Below are positions 14,918 through 23,122 of a stretch of DNA of 24,070 nt, piece by piece. Location of the stretch: positions 1 to 24,070 of the forward strand of contig JACQPS010000047.1 of assembly GCA_016207445.1 (NCBI GenBank), read 5' to 3'. Source of the DNA: Gemmatimonadota bacterium. GTDB taxonomy: Bacteria; Gemmatimonadota; Gemmatimonadetes; Longimicrobiales; RSA9. How positions within the stretch are numbered: the first letter of the stretch is position 1; each line of letters starts with the position of its first letter. The notes below the pieces were generated by a model. It was not told where the DNA came from. It was given only the letters and a program-made list of their open reading frames with translations, and searched no databases. A program made the translations under genes and the position numbers.

Positions 14918-15862
14918 ATGTCCAGAGTCACGGTGGCCATCGTGCAGGCGGAGGTCGCGCCGACGGCAGCCGCAGCACTCGAGCGCGCGGCGGCGCTCGC
15001 GCGCGAGGCCGCCCGGCAAGACGCACGGTTGATCGTTTTTCCAGAGACCTGGATTCCGGGGTACCCGTCGTGGTTGGACGTCTGCCGGGACGCGGCGCTC
15101 TGGAACCACCCGCCGATCCAGGCCGTGTTCGAGCGACTGGCCGCCAACAGCGTGGCCGTGCCGGGCCCCGCGTTCGATGCGCTGTGCGCGGTCGCACGCG
15201 ACGTCGGCGTAACGCTGGTCATCGGCGTCACCGAACGAGTCGACCGGGGGCCGGGTCGCGGCACGCTCTACAACGCGTTACTCACGATCGGCGCGGACGG
15301 GCGGCTCCTCAACCACCACCGCAAGCTGATGCCCACGTACACCGAGCGCATGGTCTGGGGCGCGGGTGATGTCGAGGGGCTGCAGGCGGTGGATACACCC
15401 GCCGGGCGCCTGGGCGGCCTCATCTGCTGGGAGCACTGGATGCCGCTCGCGCGCCAGGCGCTGCACGAGAGCGGCGAGGACATCCACGTGGCGGTCTGGC
15501 CGGCCGTCAACGAGATGCACCAGCTGGCCAGCCGACACTACGCCTTCGAGGGCCGCTGCTTCGTGCTGGCGGCCGGCTCACTGCTGCGGGCTCGCGCATT
15601 GCCGCCGGAGCTGGAGCCGCACCCCGAGCGCGTCAAAGGGCCCGATCAGCTCCTGTTGAACGGCGGCAGCGCGATCATCGGCCCGGACGGCCAGTATGTG
15701 GTCGAGCCCGTCATCGGTGAAGAGAAGATCGTGCTCGCGGAGCTGGACCTGGCGCGCAACCGCAGGGAGAGCATGACGCTGGACGTGACCGGCCACTACA
15801 GCCGCCGCGAGCTGTTCGATTTCACCGTGCGGCACGTTCCGCGACCGGTGGCGGCGGAGTAG
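14918..15862 (+). CDS. Nitrilase (carbon-nitrogen hydrolase superfamily)
   Basis: The product is 314 residues and hydrolyses nitriles to carboxylates and ammonia, or a related C-N bond. All catalytic residues are visible: Glu 43 in FPETWIPGYPSW, Lys 136 in HHRKLMPTYTERMVWG and Cys 170 in GLICWEHWMP. The CWEHWMP context, with Trp and Glu after the Cys, is that of true nitrilases (branch 1) rather than amidases or carbamoylases. The length is close to the usual family size. The start is ATG at 14918, with GGGAG 6 bases upstream; the frame runs open to 14720 but without support. It is cytoplasmic. A FadL-like porin follows in the same direction 117 bases later. Confidence 0.93.
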   Translation: MSRVTVAIVQAEVAPTAAAALERAAALAREAARQDARLIVFPETWIPGYPSWLDVCRDAALWNHPPIQAVFERLAANSVAVPGPAFDALCAVARDVGVTLVIGVTERVDRGPGRGTLYNALLTIGADGRLLNHHRKLMPTYTERMVWGAGDVEGLQAVDTPAGRLGGLICWEHWMPLARQALHESGEDIHVAVWPAVNEMHQLASRHYAFEGRCFVLAAGSLLRARALPPELEPHPERVKGPDQLLLNGGSAIIGPDGQYVVEPVIGEEKIVLAELDLARNRRESMTLDVTGHYSRRELFDFTVRHVPRPVAAE

Positions 15863-15889
15863 ACCCGTGAGCCTGCACCGCCAAGATCA

Positions 15890-15919
15890 TTGACCCTGAT
15901 CTCGTACTCCCCCTACCTT
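15890..15919 (+). promoter_or_regulatory. Possible promoter for the FadL-like gene
   Basis: TTGACC (15890-15895) matches a -35 box at five of six positions. TACCTT (15914-15919), 18 bases further, is a weak -10. The start site would fall near 15926, giving a leader of about 54 bases before the GTG at 15980. The evidence is sequence resemblance only. Confidence 0.35.
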
Positions 15920-15979
15920 GGCAGGAGAGCCCGAGGCAATCCGGCCGCTGGTCTGAATCGCGTGTCGAGGGAGGATCGT

Positions 15980-17164
15980 GTGAGACGCGCCGGTCACGAG
16001 CCTCTGCTGGGCGGTTGTGTGCTGTTGCTGAGCCTGCTGCTACTCCCGCCGGCCCCGGCGCACACACAGGGCTTCCTGCCACAGGGGCGAGATCCCAACC
16101 CCTTCAACTTCAACCCACCCGGAGCGCGGTCAACGGCCATGGGCGGGGCGTTCGTCGGCCTGGCCGACGACGCCACGGCGGCGGCGACTAACCCGGCGGG
16201 TCTCACCACACTGCTCTATCCAGAGGTCTCGTTCGAGTACAAGACTGTGGAATATACGTGGCCGTTCGCGGCGGACGGGAAAGAAAGCTCGGATCGGGTC
16301 GGCACGCCTTCCTTCGCGAGCGTCGTGATTCCGGCCGGCAACCTGCGCTTCGCTGCGTTCCGCCACGAGATCGTGCACGTGAAGCAAACCGCGACGTGGA
16401 CCGCGTCGGATGCCCTTTACACGTACGCCGGGGAGCTCAGTGACCGGGTGAAGGTGGAAAATTATGGAGCGGCCGTCGCCATCGCCGCTGTGCCACAGCT
16501 CTCCCTCGGTCTCGCCGCCGGTGGATCCCGGTATTCGGAGAACGGCACGTGGCGCTTCACGGCCGACGGAACCCCACAAACCGGCAAGATCTCAGGCGAG
16601 GCACCCCTGCGGCCTTTTGCCAGCGCCGGTCTGCTCATCCGCCCCAGCGAAAAAGTGCAGCTCGGAGTCGCGTATCATTTCCGTGGCACCTTTCGCGGCG
16701 ACTACGACGACGGATTCCTCGATGGGGACCCCGCCGCCGAAGATTTCGAGATCAGGGTGCCCGACTCCTTCGGTGCGGGATTCGCGGTCCGCCCGCTCGA
16801 ACGGCTCGTGCTCTCCGTCTCAGGCGTGCTGCAGCGCTACTCCGAGCTGGACGCCGATGACGCGGACGACTGGAACTTCGATGACGCGCTCGATGTGAGC
16901 GCGGGCGGTGAGTACGTGCTGCTCCTGGGCAACATACCGCTCGCGCTGCGTGCGGGTGCCCAGCGTCTCGCATCCAGCTCCGAGTATTACGACGGCAGCG
17001 ATACGCAATTCCAGTATATCACCAAGCAGGACCCCGAGTTGGCCATCGACCTCGGCGCCGGCATCGTGCTGGGCGGGCGCTTTCAGCTCGACCTTGCCGG
17101 CATGGCGAGCAGCGTGAAGAGCGAGGGCGTGTTGTCGATCGTGTATCGCTTGGGCCGGCGCTAA
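15980..17164 (+). CDS. FadL/OmpP1/TodX-family outer-membrane porin
   Basis: The product is 394 residues. A Sec signal peptide (GCVLLLSLLLLPPAPAHTQG) is followed by the family's N-terminal plug signature, ARSTAMGGAFVGLADDATAAATNPAGL. Alternating beta strands continue to the end, which closes with an amphipathic strand GVLSIVYRLGRR. FadL-type porins carry hydrophobic molecules such as fatty acids or aromatic hydrocarbons across the outer membrane. The start is GTG at 15980, with GAGGGAGGA 4 bases upstream. The last residues RLGRR lack the aromatic C-terminus common in outer-membrane proteins, though Tyr is near. The nitrilase upstream suggests, by inference, uptake of a hydrophobic nitrile. Confidence 0.9.
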   Translation: MRRAGHEPLLGGCVLLLSLLLLPPAPAHTQGFLPQGRDPNPFNFNPPGARSTAMGGAFVGLADDATAAATNPAGLTTLLYPEVSFEYKTVEYTWPFAADGKESSDRVGTPSFASVVIPAGNLRFAAFRHEIVHVKQTATWTASDALYTYAGELSDRVKVENYGAAVAIAAVPQLSLGLAAGGSRYSENGTWRFTADGTPQTGKISGEAPLRPFASAGLLIRPSEKVQLGVAYHFRGTFRGDYDDGFLDGDPAAEDFEIRVPDSFGAGFAVRPLERLVLSVSGVLQRYSELDADDADDWNFDDALDVSAGGEYVLLLGNIPLALRAGAQRLASSSEYYDGSDTQFQYITKQDPELAIDLGAGIVLGGRFQLDLAGMASSVKSEGVLSIVYRLGRR

Positions 17165-17308
17165 CACCGAACGAACGCAAGCGGCCGGCGCGGTCCGTCG
17201 GCTGATCCACCGCTGAAATCCCTGACGCACGACCCGCGCGGCAGGTGACCGTCCCTCCAGGCCGTGTGCCGGCCCACGCTTCTTCGCCGACCCTCCCTCG
17301 CGGCCCCG

Positions 17309-18736
17309 CTACCCCGAGAAGCGCCGCCGCAGCGCCGCGCGCGCCGCGTGGAAGCCGCACATGCCGTGCACGCCGGGGCCGGGCGGAGTCGAGGAGGAGC
17401 AGAGGAAGATGGCCGGGTCCGGCGTCGCATACGGCACGCGCCGCGGGACCGGCCGGAAGAGCACCTGCCGCAGGGTGACGCTGCCGCCGGCGATGTCGCC
17501 GCCCACGAGGTTCGGGTTGTGCCGCTCGAGCGCCGCCGGCCCCATGATGTTGCGGGCCAGGATCAGCTCGCGGAACCCGGGCGCGAAGCGCTCGATCTGC
17601 GCCTCGATGCGCGTCGTCATGTCTACGCTCGAGCCGAGCGGCACGTGGCAGTACGCCCAGGCGGTGTGGCGCCCCGCGGGCGCGCGCGTATCGTCGAAGA
17701 GCGAGGGCTGGGCGAGGATCACGAACGGGCGCTCGGCGTGCTCGCCGCGCCACAGTGCCTGGAGCGCACCGTCGATCTCGTCGGCCGTTCCGCCCACGTG
17801 CACGGTCGCGGCGCGCGCACACTCGGGCGCGCGCCACGGGATGGGCGCCGACAGCGCCCAATCCATCTTGAACACGGCCGGGCCGTACCGGTAGCGCTCC
17901 AAACGACGCCGATACCGCCCGGAGAGGCGCGGCCCCACCACCCGCAGCGCCTGCCGCGGCGTGAGATCGAGCAGCAGCGCGCGCGCATCGGCAAGCTCGT
18001 CCGCGCTCGTCACGGGCACGCCCGTTTCGATGCGGCCGCCGAGCTCCGCGAGGTGCGCTGCGAGCGCGCGCACGAGCGACTGCGAGCCGCCGCGCGCGAT
18101 CGGCCACCCCACCGCGTGGCCCGCGATCGCAAGCACCAGCCCGAAGGCGGCCGACGGCAGCCGATTGAGCGGGAGCGCCGAGTGCGCCGCGCTGCCGCAG
18201 ACCAGCGCGCGTGCGCGCTGCTCCAGGAACCTCGAGCCGGCCAGCGCGGCGGCGGAGCGGAGCGCGCCGCGCGCGAAACCGGCCATGGCCAGCGGGTGCC
18301 TCGGGAAATGCTGCGGGGCGAGCACGTCCTCGAGGAGCGTGTCCCAGTGCCGGACCAGCGGATCCATGAGCTTCCGGTACGCGCGCGCATCGCGCCCGAG
18401 GGTTTCGCCCGTGTCGGCGGTCGAGCGCTCGAGCACGGCGGCAGTGCCGTCATCGAACGGGTGGGCCAGCGCCGCCGGCGGCTGGATCCACTCGAGGCCG
18501 TGCTGCGCCAGTGGGAGCGTGCGGAAAAACGGTGAGGCGGCGCCCAGCGGGTGAACGGCGGCGCAGACGTCGTGCTGAAACCCCGGGAGCGTGAGCTCCT
18601 GCGTGCGCGCGCCGCCGCCGATCTCCGGCTGCGCCTCCCGCACCAGCACCGCGATGCCCGCGCGGGCGAGCGCGATCGCCGCAGCCAGGCCGTTCGGCCC
18701 CGCGCCGACGACGACCGCGTCGCTCACGGTGTGCAC
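17309..18736 (-). CDS. Phytoene-dehydrogenase-like FAD oxidoreductase
   Basis: The product is 475 residues. An N-terminal FAD-binding Rossmann motif (VVVGAGPNGLAAAIALARAG, about 8-27) is followed by the acidic ribose-binding end of strand 2 and GGGARTQELTLPGF. Near the C-terminus GPGVHGMCGFHAARAAL is the typical second FAD contact of the CrtI/PYROXD2-like group. These enzymes desaturate or isomerise hydrophobic substrates. No carotenoid genes are nearby, so the broader PYROXD2-like class is the safer assignment. The start is GTG at 18734-18736 with AAAGAG close upstream. It converges on the FadL-like gene; the 144-base gap between them shows no clear terminator. Confidence 0.9.
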   Translation of the reverse strand: MHTVSDAVVVGAGPNGLAAAIALARAGIAVLVREAQPEIGGGARTQELTLPGFQHDVCAAVHPLGAASPFFRTLPLAQHGLEWIQPPAALAHPFDDGTAAVLERSTADTGETLGRDARAYRKLMDPLVRHWDTLLEDVLAPQHFPRHPLAMAGFARGALRSAAALAGSRFLEQRARALVCGSAAHSALPLNRLPSAAFGLVLAIAGHAVGWPIARGGSQSLVRALAAHLAELGGRIETGVPVTSADELADARALLLDLTPRQALRVVGPRLSGRYRRRLERYRYGPAVFKMDWALSAPIPWRAPECARAATVHVGGTADEIDGALQALWRGEHAERPFVILAQPSLFDDTRAPAGRHTAWAYCHVPLGSSVDMTTRIEAQIERFAPGFRELILARNIMGPAALERHNPNLVGGDIAGGSVTLRQVLFRPVPRRVPYATPDPAIFLCSSSTPPGPGVHGMCGFHAARAALRRRFSG

Positions 18737-18811
18737 AGCTCTTTCAGTGCGGAAGCTCCAGGTGCCACACCATCCGGTGTGGTCAGAAACGAACGCGTCC
18801 CGGCGCCCGGG

Positions 18812-19378
18812 CTACGCCGGCCACAACGCGCCGAACATGCCTCCGGTCAAGAGCCCGTACACGAGGCCGTCGAGCGTGTTCTTGATGGTCGTGCTCCACT
18901 TGCGCTGGTACCAGATCGATTCCGGCCAGCCCGCGAGTGTGTAAGCGACGAAGGCGGTCGCGCCCGCGAAGCGGAAGACGGACAGGTACTCGGCGCCCGG
19001 CCCCAGCGCCCGCCCCGCGATGTAGGCGGCGAACACGGCCACGACCAGGAGGAAGATGAACCACTGCACCAGGTTCTTCGCCATGGACGGCTCCCGTCCC
19101 GCCATCACGGTCATGATCGCGATCGGGCCCCGCTTCATCTTCTCCACGAACGCGGGATCCTTCATGGCCGCCATGCTGCCGGCGTGCGGCACGACGTAGT
19201 CGCCGGGAGCGACGCCGGCCCGGCGCAACGCCTCCATGAGGTCGTCCTCCCCGGGCGCCTTCGCGTAGTCGGTCCGGTGGTACGGGAGCCACATGTGGAT
19301 GATCGTGCTCGCGATGAAGACGACGACGGCGGACAGCAGGATCGGGAGCCACAGCGACATGACCGGCACCATCGGCAC
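18812..19378 (-). CDS. Uncharacterised inner-membrane protein
   Basis: The product is 188 residues with one hydrophobic helix near the N-terminus (LWLPILLSAVVVFIASTIIHMWL). A soluble stretch of about 65 residues follows, with YVVPHAGSMAAMKDPAFVEKM. Three more helices end the protein (WFIFLLVVAVFAAYIAG, FAGATAFVAYTLAGW, LDGLVYGLLTGGMFGALW). The conserved-looking blocks IIHMWLPYHRTDY and SIWYQRKWSTTIKNTLDGLVYG suggest a defined family, but I cannot name it. ATG at 19376-19378 has AGGAGGTG just upstream. It lies 75 bases before the flavoprotein gene in the same direction. Confidence 0.85.
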   Translation of the reverse strand: MPMVPVMSLWLPILLSAVVVFIASTIIHMWLPYHRTDYAKAPGEDDLMEALRRAGVAPGDYVVPHAGSMAAMKDPAFVEKMKRGPIAIMTVMAGREPSMAKNLVQWFIFLLVVAVFAAYIAGRALGPGAEYLSVFRFAGATAFVAYTLAGWPESIWYQRKWSTTIKNTLDGLVYGLLTGGMFGALWPA

Positions 19379-19487
19379 CTCCTGCGGCTGAGTGGGAAGC
19401 TGGCTGCGGAGCGCTCCACGCTAATACGGGGAGCACGGGCCCGCCACCGCGGCGCGCGCGCCCCGGCAGGCGGCGACGCATCCATGG

Positions 19488-19520
19488 AACAGGCCCGCGC
19501 CGGTCGGCTGCGGGCCTGTT
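19488..19520 (-). terminator. Hairpin terminator of the cold-shock gene
   Basis: AACAGGCCCGC (19488-19498) and GCGGGCCTGTT (19510-19520) are perfect complements of 11 bp around an 11-base loop. They lie 20 bases past the cold-shock gene's stop codon. The T-tail on the minus strand is short (TT at the end of the stem), so termination efficiency is uncertain. Confidence 0.65.
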
Positions 19521-19539
19521 TACATCCGTACGGGATTGA

Positions 19540-19857
19540 TTACCAGCGGCCGCGCGAGCCGCCGCCAGGACCGCCCCGGCCGCCGCCGCCCGGCCCGCGA
19601 GGTCCCCTGGGGGCCCGTGGCGGCGGGCCGCCCGCGCCACCCGCCGGCGCATCCAGCCGCACCACGTTCTCCGCGGCCGGGCCCTTCTGCCCCTGGACCA
19701 CGTCGAACTCGACGCGCTCGCCCTCATTGAGGGTCTTGAACCCACCGCCCTGGATGGCGCTGTGGTGCACGAAGACGTCGTCACCGCCCTCGCGCGTGAT
19801 GAAGCCGTACCCCTTGTCCGGGTTGAACCATTTGACGGTGCCTTGCTCTCTCGCCAT
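19540..19857 (-). CDS. csp: Cold-shock domain protein with Gly/Arg-rich tail
   Basis: The product is 105 residues. Residues 1-68 are a full CspA-type OB fold: GTVKWFNPDKGYGFITREGG with RNP1 (KGYGFI), and VFVHHSAI as RNP2, ending QGQKGPAAENVVRL. These proteins bind single-stranded RNA/DNA and melt RNA structure. Unlike the usual ~67-residue CspA, about 35 more residues form a disordered Gly/Pro/Arg tail (RGPRGPGGGGRGGPGGG), which resembles RGG-type RNA-binding tails. The start is ATG at 19855-19857 after a GGGGGG-containing site. The frame is open further upstream, but that would add sequence outside the fold. Confidence 0.95.
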   Translation of the reverse strand: MAREQGTVKWFNPDKGYGFITREGGDDVFVHHSAIQGGGFKTLNEGERVEFDVVQGQKGPAAENVVRLDAPAGGAGGPPPRAPRGPRGPGGGGRGGPGGGSRGRW

Positions 19858-19976
19858 CTCGACCACCCCCCTGGTATGTGTGGGCTGCGCGGACGCGGCT
19901 AACTTATGGACCCGCGGGCCCGCGGCCAAGGGCCGGGCCGCGGGTCACCGCACCGCCCGGAGCCCGGCCGGACCGC

Positions 19977-20357
19977 CTACGGGCGCCGGTAGCGGTAGGT
20001 CCACCCCTCGACATCGACCGTCACCGTGCCGTCCCGCACCGTGGCGACCATGGTCCGCAGCGGCTGCCGCAACTCCACAACGCGCCCCCGCCTCTCATAG
20101 CTCCCCATCGTGACGGAGGAATCCGCGTAGCTCCCCAGGTGGGTGCGCACGCGAAAGAGGAGGCGGGAGCGGTACGAGCCGTCGGCGCCGAGCGTGAGCG
20201 AGCCGCCCACGATCGTCGCCCGCGCCGTCGACGTCCTGGTCGCGGGCACCGGGAGCGCCACGCCGTTGACCGCCTCCAGCTCGTAGGTTCCAACCAGCCC
20301 GGGCTGCCGGCAACCCACGCACGTCACGACCAGCAATCCACACAGGAGACGACGCAT
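19977..20357 (-). CDS. Small lipoprotein of unknown function
   Basis: The product is 126 residues. MRRLLCGLLVVTCVGC is a lipoprotein signal peptide with lipobox CVGC, so Cys 16 is probably lipidated. The mature part is beta-rich: GTYELEAVNGVALPVPA, TIVGGSLTLGADGSYRSRLLFRVR and WTYRYRRP. This pattern suggests a small beta barrel, similar in style to lipocalin-like or META-type envelope proteins; that is only a resemblance. The ribosome-binding site is poor. It lies 119 bases upstream of the cold-shock gene in the same direction. Confidence 0.8.
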   Translation of the reverse strand: MRRLLCGLLVVTCVGCRQPGLVGTYELEAVNGVALPVPATRTSTARATIVGGSLTLGADGSYRSRLLFRVRTHLGSYADSSVTMGSYERRGRVVELRQPLRTMVATVRDGTVTVDVEGWTYRYRRP

Positions 20358-20413
20358 GACTCAAGACGATGATCCTGTTCCGCCTTGCGATCTCGTGCGG
20401 CGCGCCGCCCCGA

Positions 20414-20539
20414 TCATCGCTGCCACCCTCCCTCTTCGGGCGGGAAGCTCGGATCCCATACGAGATCGTCTCGCAAGGTGAGCCCGGAGACGACGGTCTC
20501 CCCGCTACTGCCGGTACGCGCAACAATCCGTTCCGTCAA
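20414..20539 (-). CDS. Possible short CDS or gene remnant
   Basis: The 302-base gap 20358-20659 has no clear gene. On the minus strand, a frame ending at the TGA at 20414-20416 reads SLTERIVARTGSSGETVVSG and then LTLRDDLVWDPSFPPEEG. It looks protein-like, and its third codon positions are richer in G+C than the surrounding DNA. The frame is open for about 20 more codons upstream, but no ATG or GTG with a ribosome-binding site is present; TTG 20539 is used only as a placeholder. It could be a small protein, the tail of a lost gene, or chance. Confidence 0.3.
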   Translation of the reverse strand: MTERIVARTGSSGETVVSGLTLRDDLVWDPSFPPEEGGWQR

Positions 20540-20659
20540 GCTCCGCAGGGATACGACGCCGGCCTGAAGCCGCCCGGGTACATACGCTCCGGGGCAGCCC
20601 GACCGCCTCTTCGCAGGTGGGCGCGCGTGGATGTAAAACGGGGGATGAAGCCCGATTGC

Positions 20660-23122
20660 CTAGCGCGGTCGCCGCTCCGCGGCTCCGTCACCGGAACCCG
20701 CGAGTGCTTTCAGTGCCAGCTCGACGGCGCGATCGTGTTGGTCCGGCGTATAGGCACGCCCCTCGGGGCTGATGGCTGCGCGCAGCGCGCGACGTACCCG
20801 ATCCCACTCCGGCGTGCCGTAGTGCTGATGGCACGCCACGCACAGGCCCTCGCGTTCCGTCCGGCTGCGCTCTTGTGCGTTCAATGGGCGGTCCTGGGGC
20901 AGAGGCATGTTCTGGACCTGTTTCCCGCTGCGCGTGACCAGTTGATCCCAGGTATACGGGAAGTCCGGCATCCTGGGCACCTGGTCGACGGCGGTGGCGG
21001 CGCCGGGAATGTCCCCCCTCACGCCCGCTGCCTGGTTGGCGAACACGGGCGCATCGCCTTCCAGCACGCCCGCGCTGCGCGACTTTGCCGTGCCGTACCC
21101 GACCGCCTTCGGGTTGGCGTGGCAATCCTCGCAGGTGCGCGCAACCAGCGTGTTGGCGTGCGGGTTGAGCGGCGCCAGCGTGGGCGCCGGGAAGCCGTCC
21201 GAGGTTCGATTGATCGCGTTACGTTGCCAGGTCTTGCCGTTCTCGTCGGTGAAGGTCCAGACGACCTGGCATCCCGGGACGAGTGGCGAGACCTTTCCGC
21301 GGAAGTTGACGCCCAAGATCGGGCTCTCCCACCGCATGAAGCCCCGGTTCTCGAACTTGATATCACCCGGCGTCTTCGTCTCGCGCTGGCGCCCGGTGAT
21401 CGGATCGTGGCGTAGCGCCGACAGCGCCCAGTCGGTACCCTGCTTGCGAATGTCGTACTGCAGGTGACACCCGTAGCACTGCGGTGCCCAGGTGCTGTGG
21501 CACGCGTAGCACTCCAGCTTCTGCACATGTTGCGAGATGGTGCTCATCGCCACCTTGCCCTGGTGCGTCTTCCAGCCATCGCGCTTCTGCACGTTGTGGA
21601 GCAGCGGGATCTCGCGACGAGAGGTGGTGTCGGAGGCCGAGACGAGGAAGGCCCGGTTGCCTTCGCGCACCCAACGGGCCATGGCGTTGCCGCGGTTGGT
21701 CAGGAGGTACTCCTTTCTGCCCGCCTGGTAGGTGCCACGCGCACCCGCAAGCACGACCGGCGTGCCGTAGCCCACCGTTAGCTCCCACGGGTACTGGTCC
21801 GGCGTGCCGTGGCAGTCGGAGCATGAGATCTCGACCTGGTGGAAGGTGACCGGGTAGATGTTGCCGTCGCCGTGCACGTCGATCGAGCTGTGGCAGTCCG
21901 CGCACAGGATCCCGCGCTCGGCGTGGAGATCGGGGCGCACACCAACGTATTGCTTGGTATATAGTTCCAGCTGTCCTGACAGATCCTCACGCCAGGGCGG
22001 CGCGCGTTCGTCCTTCACGTAGTCGTACTCGAACATTCCCACGTACGTGGTCCCGATACGCTTGCCCCGTGTGTGGCAATGGGTGCACTGCTCGGCAGGG
22101 ATTGCAATGGTGATCTGGTGCCTCAAGGGATGCGGGCCGCGATCCTTGGGAATCGTGCGATCGCTCCCCTCGTAACGCCCGTCATTGGTGTAGATCACGT
22201 GACAAGCGGCACAGCCGCCGGCGCGCAGGTCGCCGCGCTTGTTGCGACCCTCGCCCCACACGTGGCAGCGGGCGCACTGCTTCCGGTGCATGTCGGCGAA
22301 GGCGGCCTTGGACGGGTCGCCGAAAACCGCCTTGCCCCGCTCATATGTCGGGATTTCGTGGGTGCGTTCGAGCCGCACGATGTGCCCGCTCTCGATCGCC
22401 TTTGCGATCCACTGCTTGTAGGCGTCGCTGCCCGCTGAGGGCACCGGCCCATCCGGGTCGTCCATGTCGAAGTTGGCGTACGGGAACATGCCCTTCGGGA
22501 TCACGCCATTGGAAGAGAGCACCTTGTTCGCTTTTCCGGTCTCCAGCGCCATCAGGGCGCGCTGCATACGGTAGACGTGGTTGCCGCCGGTCGCGCCACT
22601 GGGATCCGTCCGGACGGAGTGCCACGGTATCAGCGCGCCGCCAGTGGCCTTCTCCAGCGGCCTCCCCATCACGGTCGTGAGCGCCCCACGCTCGCTGTGG
22701 CACTTGGCGCAGCCGCGCCCCTCGGCCATGGCCCACATGTTGGAGGGATTCGGGATGAGGCCCGTGTGCGCCTGGCGCTTCGTCGTGGCTGACGGCTGGC
22801 CTTCATGACAGACCGCACACTCGTAGCCGGCCTTGTTGCCCGCGTAGGACAACAGCACCGGCTGCATGCGCTCGCTGATCGTCTCGATGCCGTCGTGGCA
22901 GGATCGGCAGCCCTTCTGTGCGGCGCGCTCGGGGTCCACGCGCGCCCAGCGTGCGGACAAGGTGCTGTCCCAACGTCCTGCATCGCGGGCGCTCGCGGCG
23001 ACGACGCTCTCTTCGGTTGTCCGCTCTCCGCGGCCGCATGCCGCCGTGCCCGCTATCCCCAAGAAAAAGGCGATGAGCGCGAGGTCGCTCCAGGTTTGCC
23101 GGCTCATCGTGTAACGGGCCAT
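20660..23122 (-). CDS. Dodecaheme cytochrome c, probable lipoprotein
   Basis: The product is 820 residues with twelve CxxCH heme-binding motifs, with first cysteines near 72, 102, 138, 283, 304, 346, 407, 434, 538, 549, 664 and 761. They are unevenly spaced: hemes 4-8 are crowded, and long heme-free stretches lie at 143-282 and 553-663. A signal peptide (WSDLALIAFFLGIAGTAAC) ends in a plausible but non-ideal lipobox at Cys 29, so the protein is exported and probably lipid-anchored. It should carry electrons in the periplasm or at the cell surface. I cannot place it in a named family; the order of motifs does not match NrfA, HAO or OmcA/MtrC as I know them. ATG 23122 has TGGAG 6 bases upstream and overlaps the previous stop (TAATG). 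Confidence 0.93.
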   Translation of the reverse strand: MARYTMSRQTWSDLALIAFFLGIAGTAACGRGERTTEESVVAASARDAGRWDSTLSARWARVDPERAAQKGCRSCHDGIETISERMQPVLLSYAGNKAGYECAVCHEGQPSATTKRQAHTGLIPNPSNMWAMAEGRGCAKCHSERGALTTVMGRPLEKATGGALIPWHSVRTDPSGATGGNHVYRMQRALMALETGKANKVLSSNGVIPKGMFPYANFDMDDPDGPVPSAGSDAYKQWIAKAIESGHIVRLERTHEIPTYERGKAVFGDPSKAAFADMHRKQCARCHVWGEGRNKRGDLRAGGCAACHVIYTNDGRYEGSDRTIPKDRGPHPLRHQITIAIPAEQCTHCHTRGKRIGTTYVGMFEYDYVKDERAPPWREDLSGQLELYTKQYVGVRPDLHAERGILCADCHSSIDVHGDGNIYPVTFHQVEISCSDCHGTPDQYPWELTVGYGTPVVLAGARGTYQAGRKEYLLTNRGNAMARWVREGNRAFLVSASDTTSRREIPLLHNVQKRDGWKTHQGKVAMSTISQHVQKLECYACHSTWAPQCYGCHLQYDIRKQGTDWALSALRHDPITGRQRETKTPGDIKFENRGFMRWESPILGVNFRGKVSPLVPGCQVVWTFTDENGKTWQRNAINRTSDGFPAPTLAPLNPHANTLVARTCEDCHANPKAVGYGTAKSRSAGVLEGDAPVFANQAAGVRGDIPGAATAVDQVPRMPDFPYTWDQLVTRSGKQVQNMPLPQDRPLNAQERSRTEREGLCVACHQHYGTPEWDRVRRALRAAISPEGRAYTPDQHDRAVELALKALAGSGDGAAERRPR

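Noticed and set aside
17165..17308. Terminator between the FadL-like gene and the flavoprotein
   Set aside because: I looked for a stable hairpin in this convergent gap and found only short, scattered GC complementarity.
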